Shown in pieces: positions 6,771 through 15,428 of a DNA stretch of 29,128 nucleotides (within the stretch, counting starts at the first letter, position 1; every line of letters begins with the position of its first letter). The notes below the pieces were generated by a model, which made no database searches, had not been told where the DNA came from, and saw nothing but the letters and a program-made list of their open reading frames with translations. The position numbers and the translations under genes were made by a program. The stretch covers positions 1-29,128 of the forward strand of contig CAZLNO010000043.1 in NCBI GenBank assembly GCA_964561005.1. The letters run 5' to 3'. This DNA is from CAZLNO01 sp964561005 (GTDB lineage Bacteria; Pseudomonadota; Alphaproteobacteria; Kiloniellales; Rhodovibrionaceae).

Positions 6771-8612
6771 ATGCCGCCCGATGCCGCCCCGCCGCGCGCC
6801 GACCCGCACGACGTTCTGCGCCGCGTCTTCGGCCACGAGTCGTTCCGGCCCTTGCAGGGCGAGATCGTCGACCACGTCACGGCGGGCGGCGAGGCGCTGG
6901 TGCTCATGCCCACCGGCGGCGGCAAGTCGCTGTGCTACCAGGTGCCGGCGCTGTGCCGGCCGGGGCTGGCGGTCGTCGTCTCGCCGCTGATCGCGCTGAT
7001 GGAGGACCAGGTCGCGCAGCTTCGCCAGTTCGGCGCGCGGGCGGCGGCGCTGACCTCCAGGCTGACGCGCGAGGAGGCCGCCGATGTGCGCCGCGCCATC
7101 GACGACGGCGCGCTCGACCTGCTCTATGTCGCGCCGGAACGCCTGGTGCAGGGCAGCCTGCTGGAGCAGCTCGCCCGCGTGCCGCTGGCCCTTTTCGCCA
7201 TCGACGAGGCGCACTGCGTCAGCCAGTGGGGCCACGACTTCCGCCCGGAGTACCGCCAGCTCGCGGTGCTGGCGGAGCGCTTTCCGGCGGTGCCGCGCAT
7301 CGCGCTGACCGCCACGGCGGACGAGGTGACCCGGCGCGACATCCTGCGCCAGCTTCGCCTGGAGGACGCGCGCACCTTCGTCGCCAGCTTCGACCGGCCG
7401 AACATCCGCTACCGCGTCGCGCCCAAGACGCACGCGCGCCGCCAGCTCCTGGGCTTCCTGCGCGACGGCCACCACGGGGAGAGCGGCATCGTCTACGCCA
7501 TGAGCCGCAAGCGCGTGGAGGCGACGGCCGAGTTCCTGCGCGAATCGGGCTTCAAGGCGCTGGCCTACCACGCCGGCATGGACGGCGCCGCGCGCGCGGC
7601 CAGCCACCGCGCCTTCCTGCACGAGGAGGGGACCGTCATCGTGGCGACGATCGCCTTCGGCATGGGCATCGACAAGCCGGACGTGCGCTTCGTCGTCCAC
7701 CTGGACATGCCCAAGAACATCGAGGGCTACTACCAGGAAACCGGCCGAGCCGGGCGCGACGGCTTGCCGGCGGAGACGCTGATGCTCTATGGCCTGCAGG
7801 ACGTCGCCCACCTGCGCGGCCTGGTCGAGGCCTCCGACGCCGCCGAGGCGGTGAAGCGCGTGGAGCAGCGCAAGCTGGAGGCCCTGCTGGCCTACTGCGA
7901 GACCGCGCGTTGCCGGCGGCAGGTGCTGCTGGAGTACTTCGACGAGGCCGCCGAGCCCTGCGGCAACTGCGACACCTGCCTGGACCCGCCGGAGACCGTG
8001 GACGGCAGCTTCGAGGCCCGGCTCGCGCTCTCCGCCATCTACCGCACCGGCCAGAACTTCGGCGCCGGGCACGTCATCGACGTGCTGCTGGGCAAGGCGA
8101 CGGAGAAGGTGACCCGCCACGGCCACGACCAACTGGGGCTGTTCGGCAAGGGCGCGGAGATCCCGGAGGCGCGCTGGAGGTCGGCGCTGCGCCAGCTTGC
8201 CGCCGCCGGGCTGCTGCGCGTGGACCTGGAGGCGCACGGCGTGCTGCGCCTGGGCGAGAGCGAGCGCGTGCGCCCGGTGCTGCGCGGCGAGCAGCCGGTC
8301 ACGCTGCGCCGCGACCGGGCGCCGGCTCGCGGCGGCCGCAAAAGCCAGGATGGTCGCGCCGGCGGCGACCCGGCGCAGGGGCTGGACGCCCAGGGGCGGG
8401 CGCTGTTCGAGCGCCTGCGCGCCAAGCGCACGGAACTGGCGCAGGCGCAGGGGGTGCCGCCCTACGTCGTCTTTCACGACGCCACGCTGCTGGCCCTGGC
8501 CCGCGAGCGCCCGCGCACCCGCGAGGCCTTCGCCCAAATCCCCGGCGTCGGCAAGAGCAAGGTCGAGCGCTATGCCGAGGCGTTTCTGACGGTACTGCGA
8601 GATGCGAAATAG
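6771..8612 (+). CDS. recQ: ATP-dependent DNA helicase RecQ
   Basis: A 3'-5' SF2 helicase that unwinds forks, junctions and recombination intermediates. The 613 aa are full length. Helicase motifs: Walker A LMPTGGGKS at 45-53, motif Ia SPLIALMEDQV at 71-81, DEAH at 145-148 followed by HCVSQWGHDFRPEY (the RecQ aromatic-rich loop), TATA at 180-183, and motif VI QETGRAGRDG at 322-331. The RecQ-Ct zinc cysteines are C376/C381 and C397-x-x-C400-x-x-C403. A winged helix follows to about 505, then a basic linker and a C-terminal HRDC domain (about 541-613, ending IPGVGKSKVERYAEAFL). I kept the first ATG. A few residues of extra N-terminus are uncertain. It is a single gene, convergent with the foreign-looking helicase downstream. 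Confidence 0.97.
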   Translation: MPPDAAPPRADPHDVLRRVFGHESFRPLQGEIVDHVTAGGEALVLMPTGGGKSLCYQVPALCRPGLAVVVSPLIALMEDQVAQLRQFGARAAALTSRLTREEAADVRRAIDDGALDLLYVAPERLVQGSLLEQLARVPLALFAIDEAHCVSQWGHDFRPEYRQLAVLAERFPAVPRIALTATADEVTRRDILRQLRLEDARTFVASFDRPNIRYRVAPKTHARRQLLGFLRDGHHGESGIVYAMSRKRVEATAEFLRESGFKALAYHAGMDGAARAASHRAFLHEEGTVIVATIAFGMGIDKPDVRFVVHLDMPKNIEGYYQETGRAGRDGLPAETLMLYGLQDVAHLRGLVEASDAAEAVKRVEQRKLEALLAYCETARCRRQVLLEYFDEAAEPCGNCDTCLDPPETVDGSFEARLALSAIYRTGQNFGAGHVIDVLLGKATEKVTRHGHDQLGLFGKGAEIPEARWRSALRQLAAAGLLRVDLEAHGVLRLGESERVRPVLRGEQPVTLRRDRAPARGGRKSQDGRAGGDPAQGLDAQGRALFERLRAKRTELAQAQGVPPYVVFHDATLLALARERPRTREAFAQIPGVGKSKVERYAEAFLTVLRDAK

Positions 8613-8919
8613 TGCCCAGGCCGGAACGCGTGACGATGCACCGGGGCCCGCCGGGACGCCGCCTCTCCCACGGCGACGCGACCGAATGAACAAGTTGTTC
8701 TTATGCCAGCCAAAGGTTGTCATCTGCGGGCGCGTGGCGCAGCCCCGCCGGATGCATCCAGGTTGTCGGCTGTCGGAGGCGCCTCAGAAGCGAGACCGCG
8801 ACGGGCGGTTGGCTGGGATGGGCCAAGAGCCGACACTGGGAAAAGAGTGCTATCCAGACTCAATTTTATCCTGCGACTTGAATTCTGGCACGGCATCATA
8901 TTGAAATAAACGATATCGT
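8613..8919. other. Intergenic junction between recQ and the low-GC helicase gene
   Basis: This 307-bp stretch has no gene I can support. Composition drops from GC-rich near recQ to AT-richer after about 8840, so the left edge of an acquired segment probably lies here. It contains a 13-bp palindrome, GAACAAGTTGTTC, at about 8688-8700 and a 12-bp palindrome, AACGATATCGTT, that touches the helicase stop codon. Short open frames here (for example from 8687) lack a convincing ribosome binding site. I see no tRNA, integrase or flanking direct repeat. Confidence 0.5.
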
Positions 8920-11553
8920 TCACGTGTCCGACTTTTCATTCATCTCGATACCAGTAGGCTCGGCCGTCCCCAACTCAGCCTCGATAGCTTCCTCATCTGC
9001 TCCATATTCCCCAGTCTTGGGATTCCACTTAACGAACTCATATTCATCACCAATCGTTTGTATCCGATCCGCAGCAGCCATCGCCTTCCCATTATTCGCA
9101 GCCTTGTAACGATAGAACAGCCTTGTCGGCCCATCAATCGCAATAAGCTCGGGCTCAATAATTTCAATATCTCGCAGAACACCCTGAGCGTCCGGCAACC
9201 CAACAATACTGCCCGGGGCGTATACCCAAATGAGCCCTTCGGGTAGCTCGGACGACTCGCCAATTTCGAAAACCGAAGGATCAATTGAGCCCAGCTGTAT
9301 GTACCACGTCCGTAAATTCTCAGCCACTTCAAGAGGAACCAACGCTTCATCGTCCGAAGTGAATTCACTAGACTTTTCCAGTTTGTTAATTATTTGGTCA
9401 AGGTGCTTAAATACCGGCTCCGTTAAACGAAGACTGCCGTATGTCGCGTCATATACTACAATCGTATCGCTTACTGCCTGCCGGAAAACGTCGGATACCA
9501 TGGCCACATTGGTTGCAGTTGCTCCAATATCTTGCGGTGAGATGCTATACTCACGAACAGCTAAATCGCGCAATGCATCCGCAAGCTGCTTTTTTACTCC
9601 ATTCTGCTTGATCCAGTCTTCCTCAATTTTGAGCACGACGCCGGTGGTTCGAAAATCTCGCGTCTTGGGTGTCATCGCAGGATTCGCACCCCTAAGGTCC
9701 TTATATAGCTTCCGGTCGCCGTGTTCTTCGAAACCTTCCACACGCTCGGTAATTTGCAGCTGACATTCCGCCAGGAACCCATATGGGCCCTTCCGAATAT
9801 GCCCTTCGACGAGACCCTCGCGCTCAACATTAAAATTAACGAAGGTACGAATTAAGGGCCGCGTAAACGTCGGAGACCTCCATTCCGATACTCTGATCAC
9901 ACGCTCCCACACGGTACTGCGCCATTCTTGAACGCGCCACCTGCGCCCCATGTGGAGGTACACAGCACCAGGATACGCCTCTCGAATGGCTTGTTGGATG
10001 CTAAGATATCCGATGACCTGACTGTGCCCGCGCGCTACGGTGAAATTTTCTTCACCGATATTGCGGAGAGGGTAATTCAAATGGGGGGTATCACCGCCTA
10101 ATTTTGCAATATGGTCAAACTCACGTGGTCTCGCTTTTGTACCTCCAAAGCGGGCGAACTCGAATACTTCCTTAAAACCCTTGGGCCAGTCGATCTTCGA
10201 AGGTGGAACAGGCTTATTTAATACACCCATCATATCAAGCTCTTCCGCCAAACACTTCGCGTGCGCAAATTGCATAAACCGGTTGTCCAAATACAGATGA
10301 GGCGGCTCAACCGAAGTCGCATAATATTCCTGTAAAGAAGAACCATATTTTGCAAACGCCTGTGGTTCAGCAAGAATCGCGAAACATGCCGGCCCAGTTC
10401 GGCCGGTCCGGCCAAGTCGCTGCCGAAAAGCTTTGCGGGAACTCGGCAGACCTAGATTGAAGCCAATGACAAAATGAGGAATATTGATACCGAGTTCCAG
10501 TGCAGACGTCGCGACGACACCCCTTAATTCCTGCTTACGCAAGGCGTCCTCGATACGCGCGCGGTCTTCAGCCTCGTAACCACTTCGATAGGGTTGCACC
10601 AGCGGGTGATCTGTCAATATCGCGAGTCGCTCGACGCGCTGCCGTGAATCAACGAATGTAATAAAACTACCAAAATCGGATTGGTCCAGAAGTTGACGTT
10701 GTAGGTCGGGAACGATAGCGGCAACATCACTGTCCTTTGAGGCCAAATGCAGAAGGGTACGTGAATAATGCGGGGACCCATCTTCATTCTCATCAATCAC
10801 TGTAAACTTTAGACCAGTTAAAGAAGTTAGGTGCTCGGACGGGTTTGCGATTGTGGCGCTCGCTGCTATAACTTGGAGAGGTTTATGTTGTTGCCGCTTC
10901 GCTTGGCAAAGAAGCGCGGCGGAGTGTAGTCGGCGGAAGAGGAATGCGAAATTACTACCAAATATTGACTCAAGAACATGGGCTTCGTCTATGACAAAGA
11001 GGCTTAAATGTACAAGAAATTCCTTAACAAGCGGGTTAGCCAGGTTCCGCATTAACCAGGCGTGACAAACATCGGGTGTAGCGATCAAAATTCGGGCGTT
11101 TTGTAGCGCCTCTTTCCGCTCGTCGTGTGTTACATCACCGGTAAGCGTTGCCAGAAGGTTCTCGCTTAGGCCGCATGTGCGGATCGCATTCCGCCAACTC
11201 AGTAGTTGATCGGCGGCAAGTGCTTTTAGTGGATATAGAACAATTATGCGAGCGTCGGGGTCAGACTCTATTTTTCGAATGGCAGAAGCTTGAAAGACTA
11301 AGGTCTTACCAGAAGCAGTTCCGGTAGAAATCACCACGTTTTCATTTTCCGCCGCTGCATCGAGTGCCAAAGCTTGATGCCTCCAGAGTGATCCTGAAAG
11401 CGTATGATTTAGCCACTGAGCGGGCGCACCCGAACGAAATGCATCCGGAACCGGCTCACGCTTTTCCTCGCGTGGTGGTAGATCCAGGTGATCCACAACA
11501 GTGAGGTCGTTGTTTGCCAAGAGCGTCTCGAAATGGTTAATTATGTTTGCCAT
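8920..11553 (-). CDS. YprA/MrfA-like DEAD/DEAH-box helicase (solitary)
   Basis: An SF2 helicase of 877 aa from ATG 11553. A GTG at 11697 would add 48 residues that look non-coding. Motifs: STGTASGKT (76-84), LYPLKALAADQL, TPDVCHAWL, IDEAH (188-192) followed by VLESIFGSNFAFLFRRL, SATIANP (232-238), YRSGYEAEDRARIE, ATSALELGINI, and QRLGRTGR (378-385). The VFGS-type loop after DEAH, the ALELGI motif and the SATxxNP motif are hallmarks of the YprA/MrfA branch, which also contains DrmA of DISARM. The C-terminal part resembles a DUF1998-like region (VVYDATYGSL) but lacks its zinc cysteine cluster. Codon use and GC are much lower than in both neighbours, so it was probably acquired. No DrmB, methylase or nuclease partner is adjacent. 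It may be a lone DNA repair or defence helicase. Confidence 0.85.
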   Translation of the reverse strand: MANIINHFETLLANNDLTVVDHLDLPPREEKREPVPDAFRSGAPAQWLNHTLSGSLWRHQALALDAAAENENVVISTGTASGKTLVFQASAIRKIESDPDARIIVLYPLKALAADQLLSWRNAIRTCGLSENLLATLTGDVTHDERKEALQNARILIATPDVCHAWLMRNLANPLVKEFLVHLSLFVIDEAHVLESIFGSNFAFLFRRLHSAALLCQAKRQQHKPLQVIAASATIANPSEHLTSLTGLKFTVIDENEDGSPHYSRTLLHLASKDSDVAAIVPDLQRQLLDQSDFGSFITFVDSRQRVERLAILTDHPLVQPYRSGYEAEDRARIEDALRKQELRGVVATSALELGINIPHFVIGFNLGLPSSRKAFRQRLGRTGRTGPACFAILAEPQAFAKYGSSLQEYYATSVEPPHLYLDNRFMQFAHAKCLAEELDMMGVLNKPVPPSKIDWPKGFKEVFEFARFGGTKARPREFDHIAKLGGDTPHLNYPLRNIGEENFTVARGHSQVIGYLSIQQAIREAYPGAVYLHMGRRWRVQEWRSTVWERVIRVSEWRSPTFTRPLIRTFVNFNVEREGLVEGHIRKGPYGFLAECQLQITERVEGFEEHGDRKLYKDLRGANPAMTPKTRDFRTTGVVLKIEEDWIKQNGVKKQLADALRDLAVREYSISPQDIGATATNVAMVSDVFRQAVSDTIVVYDATYGSLRLTEPVFKHLDQIINKLEKSSEFTSDDEALVPLEVAENLRTWYIQLGSIDPSVFEIGESSELPEGLIWVYAPGSIVGLPDAQGVLRDIEIIEPELIAIDGPTRLFYRYKAANNGKAMAAADRIQTIGDEYEFVKWNPKTGEYGADEEAIEAELGTAEPTGIEMNEKSDT

Positions 11554-11924
11554 TTCTTTTGATCCGTTATCTGCGTCTGGTACTGAGAGCCGCGCTATGA
11601 CGCGTGCGCGCTTGGCGCGAAACGCTGAAGTCGATGGGAGCGCGGGGATTATCGCGTTGTCAAGGACTTGAAGCGCTGAAAGTCGGCTCCGGGTCACGTC
11701 CTGTCGACCCGGCGCGGGAGGGCGTCGGCCGGTATCCGTGGCGCTCCTGCCGGCGCCGGGTTCCGTCCGTTAAAGGCGGACCACCCAGCGCGCAAGCGCC
11801 CAGCAAGGCCATGCCGAGAAAACTGACATTCTCGTAATCTGAATGCGTCGCTCCGCCGGTTCTTCGGCTTGCCTTGGGTTTTCCCGACCGCCATGTTACG
11901 ACCCAAGGAAAAAGGAAGGCGCCG
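11554..11924. other. Divergent intergenic region between the helicase and lut operon
   Basis: 371 bp with no gene I can support. GC rises to the chromosomal level past about 11690, marking the probable right edge of the low-GC segment. A weak minus-strand frame extends the helicase to GTG 11697. The right part should hold the lut promoter. An inverted repeat sits at 11872-11908, and the lutA ribosome binding site (AAAGGAAGG) is at 11911-11919. Confidence 0.45.
11872..11908 (+). promoter_or_regulatory. Inverted repeat in the lut leader (possible operator)
   Basis: CCTTGGGT at 11872-11879 and ACCCAAGG at 11901-11908 are perfect 8-bp inverted arms separated by 21 nt, ending 3 nt before the lutA ribosome binding site. 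TTGGGT and TACGAC within it are spaced 17 bp like weak -35/-10 elements. It could be a regulator site or an RNA stem that masks translation. The regulator is not in the window. Confidence 0.35.
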
Positions 11925-12695
11925 ATGTCGCAGAAACAGCCGCGCGTGGGTCTTTTCGTCACCTGTCTGGTGGACCTCTTCCGGCCGTCGGTCGGCTTTG
12001 CCGCCGTCAAGCTGCTGGAGGACGCCGGCTGCCGGGTCGAGGTGCCGGAGGCGCAGACCTGCTGCGGCCAGCCCGCCTACAACTCCGGCGACCGCGAGGA
12101 TACCAAGCTGGTCGCCCGCCAGGTCATCGAGGCCTTCCAGCATGTCGACTACGTCGTGGTGCCCTCGGGCTCCTGCGGCGGCATGATCATCAAGCACTAT
12201 CCCGAGTTGTTCGCCGACGACCCCGACCTGGCTGCGCGGGCGGGCGAGCTGTCTGGGCGGACCTACGAGCTGCTGACCTTCCTGACCCAGGTCATGGGCG
12301 TGGAGCGCGTGCCGGCGCGCTTCGAGGGCACGGCGACCTACCACGATTCCTGCGCCGGGCTGCGCGAACTGGGCGTCAAGACGCAGGCGCGCAAGCTGCT
12401 GGGCACGGTGGACGGCCTGAAGCTCGCCGAGCTGCCGGACAGCGAGGTGTGCTGCGGCTTCGGCGGCACCTTCTGCGTCAAGTACCCCGACATCTCCAAC
12501 AACATGGTGGAGAAGAAGGCGAAGGACATCGAGAGCACCGGCGCCGGGACGCTGCTGGCCGGCGACCTGGGCTGCCTGATGAACATGGCCGGCAAGCTGC
12601 AGCGCCGGGGCAGCCCGGTGAAGGTCCGCCACGTCGCCGAGGTGCTGGCCGGCATGGCGGACAAGCCGGCGATCGGCGAGGCCAGGGAGGGCTGA
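11925..12695 (+). CDS. lutA: Lactate utilization Fe-S oxidoreductase LutA/LldE
   Basis: One subunit of the three-part L-lactate dehydrogenase LutABC (LldEFG), which oxidises lactate to pyruvate and feeds electrons into the respiratory chain. The 256-aa protein has the two CCG-domain repeats of the family: TCCGQPAYNSG (C46, C47) with PSGSCGGM, then HDSCAGLRELG with VCCGFGGTF (C176, C177). These bind Fe-S clusters. The ATG at 11925 is chosen because AAAGGAAGG ends 5 nt before it. It is the first gene of the operon, and lutB starts 5 bp after its stop. A more general CCG-domain oxidoreductase is excluded by the lutB and lutC neighbours. Confidence 0.93.
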   Translation: MSQKQPRVGLFVTCLVDLFRPSVGFAAVKLLEDAGCRVEVPEAQTCCGQPAYNSGDREDTKLVARQVIEAFQHVDYVVVPSGSCGGMIIKHYPELFADDPDLAARAGELSGRTYELLTFLTQVMGVERVPARFEGTATYHDSCAGLRELGVKTQARKLLGTVDGLKLAELPDSEVCCGFGGTFCVKYPDISNNMVEKKAKDIESTGAGTLLAGDLGCLMNMAGKLQRRGSPVKVRHVAEVLAGMADKPAIGEAREG

Positions 12696-12700
12696 CGACC

Positions 12701-14128
12701 GTGCAACCGACGTCCCACGCCTTCAAGGAGAACGCGCGGCGCGCTCTGAACGACGCGCAGCTTCAGCGCGCGCTGGGCAACGTGCGGCGCGGCTTCATCG
12801 ACAAGCGCGCCAAGGCGCGCGCCCGCCTGCCGGAATTCGACGACCTGCGCGACGCCGCCAAGGCCATCAAGGACCACACCCTGGCGCACCTGGACGCCTA
12901 CCTGGAGCGCTTCGAGGCGCGGGTGACCGCGCAGGGCGGCCAGGTGCACTGGTGCCCCACCGCCGCCGACGCGCGCCGAACGGTGCTGGACATCTGCCGC
13001 CAGGCCGGGGCGAAGACCTGCACCAAGGGCAAGTCGATGGTGGCCGAGGAGATCGGCCTGAACGAGTTCCTGGAGCAGAACGACATCGAGCCGGTGGAAA
13101 CCGACCTGGGCGAGTACATCATCCAGCTTCGCCACGAGCCGCCCAGCCACATCATCGCGCCGGCCGTCCACCTGAACCTGGACCAGTGGGCCAGCGACTT
13201 CCGCCGCCACCACCCGCAGTTCCCCTCCGACCGGGCGCTGGACGAGGCGCGCACCCTGGTCAACGAGGCGCGCCAGGTGCTGCGCGAGCGCTACCTCGCC
13301 GCCGAGGTCGGCATCACCGGCGCCAACTTCCTGATCGCCGAGACCGGGCAGACCGTGATCGTCACCAACGAGGGCAACGGCGACCTGACCCAGGCGCTGC
13401 CGCGCGTGCACGTGGTCATCGCCAGCCTGGAGAAGGTGGTGCCGACCCTGGAGGACGCAACCACCATCATGCGCGTGCTGGCGCGCTCGGCCACCGGGCA
13501 GGAGCAGTCGGTCTACACCACCTTCTCCGCCGGGCCGAGGCGCGCGGACGACCTGGACGGGCCCGACGAGTTCCACGTCGTGCTGCTGGATAACGGCCGC
13601 TCGGCCATGCTGGGCAGCGAGTTCCACGAGATGCTGCGCTGCATCCGCTGCGGCGCCTGCATGAACCACTGCCCGATCTACCACGCCGTCGGCGGCCACG
13701 CCTACGGCTGGACCTATGTCGGCCCGATGGGCGCGGTGCTGACGCCCGGCCTGGTGGGCATCGAGGAAGCGAGCGACCTGCCGCACGCCTCCACCTTCTG
13801 CGGGCGCTGCGAGTCGGTCTGCCCGATGCACATCCCGCTGCCGAAGCTGATGCGCCACTGGCGGGAGAAGGCCTTCGAGCGCCACCTGACGCCGCCGGCC
13901 ACGCGCTACGGCCTGAAGCTCTGGAGCTTCTTCGCCACGCGGCCGCGGCTTTATCAGCTCGCCACGCGGGTCCAGGTGGCCGCGATGGGCCTGCTGGGCC
14001 GGCGGCGCGGGCGCTTCCGGCGGCTGCCGCTGGCCGGCGGCTGGACCGACCACCGCGACTTCCCGGCGCCGGAGGGCCGCACCTTCCAGCGGATGTGGCA
14101 GCGGCGACGTTCCGGGGGACGGGCATGA
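12701..14128 (+). CDS. lutB: Lactate utilization iron-sulfur protein LutB/LldF
   Basis: The 475-aa electron-transfer subunit of the LutABC lactate dehydrogenase. I start at GTG 12701, with AGGGAGG 10 nt upstream. A much longer frame reaching back to 11843 overlaps lutA and is not real. The N-terminal two-thirds is the LUD domain (TCTKGKSMVAEEIGLNEFLE, GITGANFLIAETGQTVIVTNEGN). A ferredoxin-like module follows, with C314-x-x-C317-x-x-C320-x-x-x-C324-P and C367-x-x-C370-x-x-x-C374-P, for two 4Fe-4S clusters. The C-terminus carries the DUF3390-type tail of the family. Its TGA overlaps the lutC ATG, so translation is coupled. Confidence 0.95.
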   Translation: MQPTSHAFKENARRALNDAQLQRALGNVRRGFIDKRAKARARLPEFDDLRDAAKAIKDHTLAHLDAYLERFEARVTAQGGQVHWCPTAADARRTVLDICRQAGAKTCTKGKSMVAEEIGLNEFLEQNDIEPVETDLGEYIIQLRHEPPSHIIAPAVHLNLDQWASDFRRHHPQFPSDRALDEARTLVNEARQVLRERYLAAEVGITGANFLIAETGQTVIVTNEGNGDLTQALPRVHVVIASLEKVVPTLEDATTIMRVLARSATGQEQSVYTTFSAGPRRADDLDGPDEFHVVLLDNGRSAMLGSEFHEMLRCIRCGACMNHCPIYHAVGGHAYGWTYVGPMGAVLTPGLVGIEEASDLPHASTFCGRCESVCPMHIPLPKLMRHWREKAFERHLTPPATRYGLKLWSFFATRPRLYQLATRVQVAAMGLLGRRRGRFRRLPLAGGWTDHRDFPAPEGRTFQRMWQRRRSGGRA

Positions 14129-14811
14129 GCCAGGGGCGCGACCAGGTGCTGGGCGCCATCCGCCGGGCGTTGCGGCGCGGGCCGGTGACCGGCGACGCGG
14201 GCGGCGCGGTCGATCGGCGCCTGAGCGACCATCCGCGCGGACCGGTCCCGGCGCGCGCCCGGCGCGAGGGGGCCGAGCGGCTGGAGCTGTTCCGGCAGAT
14301 GGCCGAGGAGGTCGCCGCCACGGTGCAGCGCGTCGACGACTGGGAGTCCGTGCCGGCGACGGTCGCCGAGTATCTGCGCGCCCACAACCGGCCGAACGAG
14401 CTGCGCATGGCGCCGCACCCGGACCTCCAGCGCCTGCCCTGGGCCGAGCGGGCGCCGATGCTGACGCTGAGCGAGGGCGCCGGCACGGCGGAAGCCGCCG
14501 TCGGCGTCTCGCGCGCGCTGGCCGGGGTGGCGGAGACCGGGACGCTGGTCCTGCGTTCGGGTCCGGACAGCCCGACGACGCTGAACTTCCTGCCGGCCAC
14601 CCACGTCGTGGTGCTGCGGGCCGAGGAGGTGGTCGCCGGCTTCGAGGACGCCTGGGACCGGCTGCGCGCCGAGCAGCCGGACGGCGCCGTGCCGCGCACG
14701 GTGAACCTGATCACCGGTCCCTCGCGGACCGCCGACATCGAACAGACGCTTCAGCTCGGCGCCCACGGACCGATGGACCTGCATATCCTGGTCGTCGGCC
14801 ATGCCGGGTGA
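14125..14811 (+). CDS. lutC: Lactate utilization protein LutC/LldG
   Basis: The third component of the LutABC lactate oxidation complex, 228 aa and LUD-domain only. ATG 14125 overlaps the lutB stop as ATGA, a standard coupling arrangement. Recognisable family stretches are ALAGVAETGTLVLRSGPDSPTTLN in fragments (AETGTLVL, PTTLNFLP), THVVVLRAEEVV, and the C-terminal ITGPSRTADIEQTLQLGAHGP. That last block is the strongest signature of the YkgG/LutC family. It contains no cysteine clusters, as expected. The last 11 nt overlap the following Smr gene, which extends the operon by one gene. Confidence 0.95.
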   Translation: MSQGRDQVLGAIRRALRRGPVTGDAGGAVDRRLSDHPRGPVPARARREGAERLELFRQMAEEVAATVQRVDDWESVPATVAEYLRAHNRPNELRMAPHPDLQRLPWAERAPMLTLSEGAGTAEAAVGVSRALAGVAETGTLVLRSGPDSPTTLNFLPATHVVVLRAEEVVAGFEDAWDRLRAEQPDGAVPRTVNLITGPSRTADIEQTLQLGAHGPMDLHILVVGHAG

Positions 14812-15409
14812 CGAGCCAGGTCCGCGCCGACGCGGCGAACGTCAGCCGACACGCGAGGAAATCGAGCTGTGGCGGCGGATGGTGCGCGACGCCACGCCGC
14901 TGCGCCGCGACGAGCCGGGCGAGCGCGACCTCGCCGAGGCGACGGCGAAGCCCGAGACGGCGCCGGCGGGCGGCGCCACGTCCTCGCGTCCGGCGCCCGC
15001 GCCGTCGCCCTGCCGCGTCACGCCGCCGCCCGCGGCCCGGCCCAGGCCCGCGCCGCCGCTGCACGCCGGGGAGTTCGCCGGCCTCGACCGCCGCTCGGCC
15101 GACCGCCTGCGCCGGGGGCAGATCAAGATCGACGCGCGCCTCGACCTGCACGGCATGACCCGCGCGGCGGCGCAGGACGCGCTGCGCGGCTTCATCGCCG
15201 CCGCCGCCGCGCGCGGCGACCGCTGCGTCCTGGTCATCACCGGCAAGGGCGCCTTCAGCGAGGCCGGCGGCGTGCTGCGCCGCGAGGTGCCGCGCTGGCT
15301 CAACCTGCCCGACCTGCGCCCCAAGGTGGTCGCCTTCACCGAGGCCCAGCCCCGCCACGGCGGCGGCGGCGCCCTCTACGTCCTGCTCCGCCGCCAGCGG
15401 GCGGGGTGA
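14801..15409 (+). CDS. Smr domain (MutS2 C-terminal type) protein
   Basis: A 202-aa protein. Residues 1-100 are charged, then proline/alanine-rich and probably disordered, and start with the family-typical TREEIELWRRMVRDATPL. The Smr domain occupies about 105-200: LDLHGMT (the conserved D-L-H-G motif), VLVITGKG, then LRREVPRWLN and the closing GGGGALYVLLRR. Smr domains bind nucleic acid and some are nickases or RNA endonucleases. This stand-alone alphaproteobacterial form is of unsettled role. The start lies 11 nt inside lutC, so expression is probably coupled to lactate operon transcription by position. A functional link to lactate is not implied. Confidence 0.9.
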   Translation: MPGDEPGPRRRGERQPTREEIELWRRMVRDATPLRRDEPGERDLAEATAKPETAPAGGATSSRPAPAPSPCRVTPPPAARPRPAPPLHAGEFAGLDRRSADRLRRGQIKIDARLDLHGMTRAAAQDALRGFIAAAAARGDRCVLVITGKGAFSEAGGVLRREVPRWLNLPDLRPKVVAFTEAQPRHGGGGALYVLLRRQRAG

Positions 15410-15428
15410 CGGGCATGCGGAAAGGCGG

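Noticed and set aside
8688..8700. GAACAAGTTGTTC as a LexA/SOS box
   Set aside because: Spacing between the half-sites is 5 nt in inverted orientation, which fits neither the alphaproteobacterial GTTC-N7-GTTC nor the GAAC-N4-GTTC form.
8613..8919. tRNA gene as the attachment site of the helicase island
   Set aside because: No complete cloverleaf or T-loop sequence could be found, and no flanking direct repeat was seen.
8920..11697. A DISARM system around the helicase
   Set aside because: No DrmB, DrmC or methyltransferase gene is present; the neighbours are recQ and lutABC.
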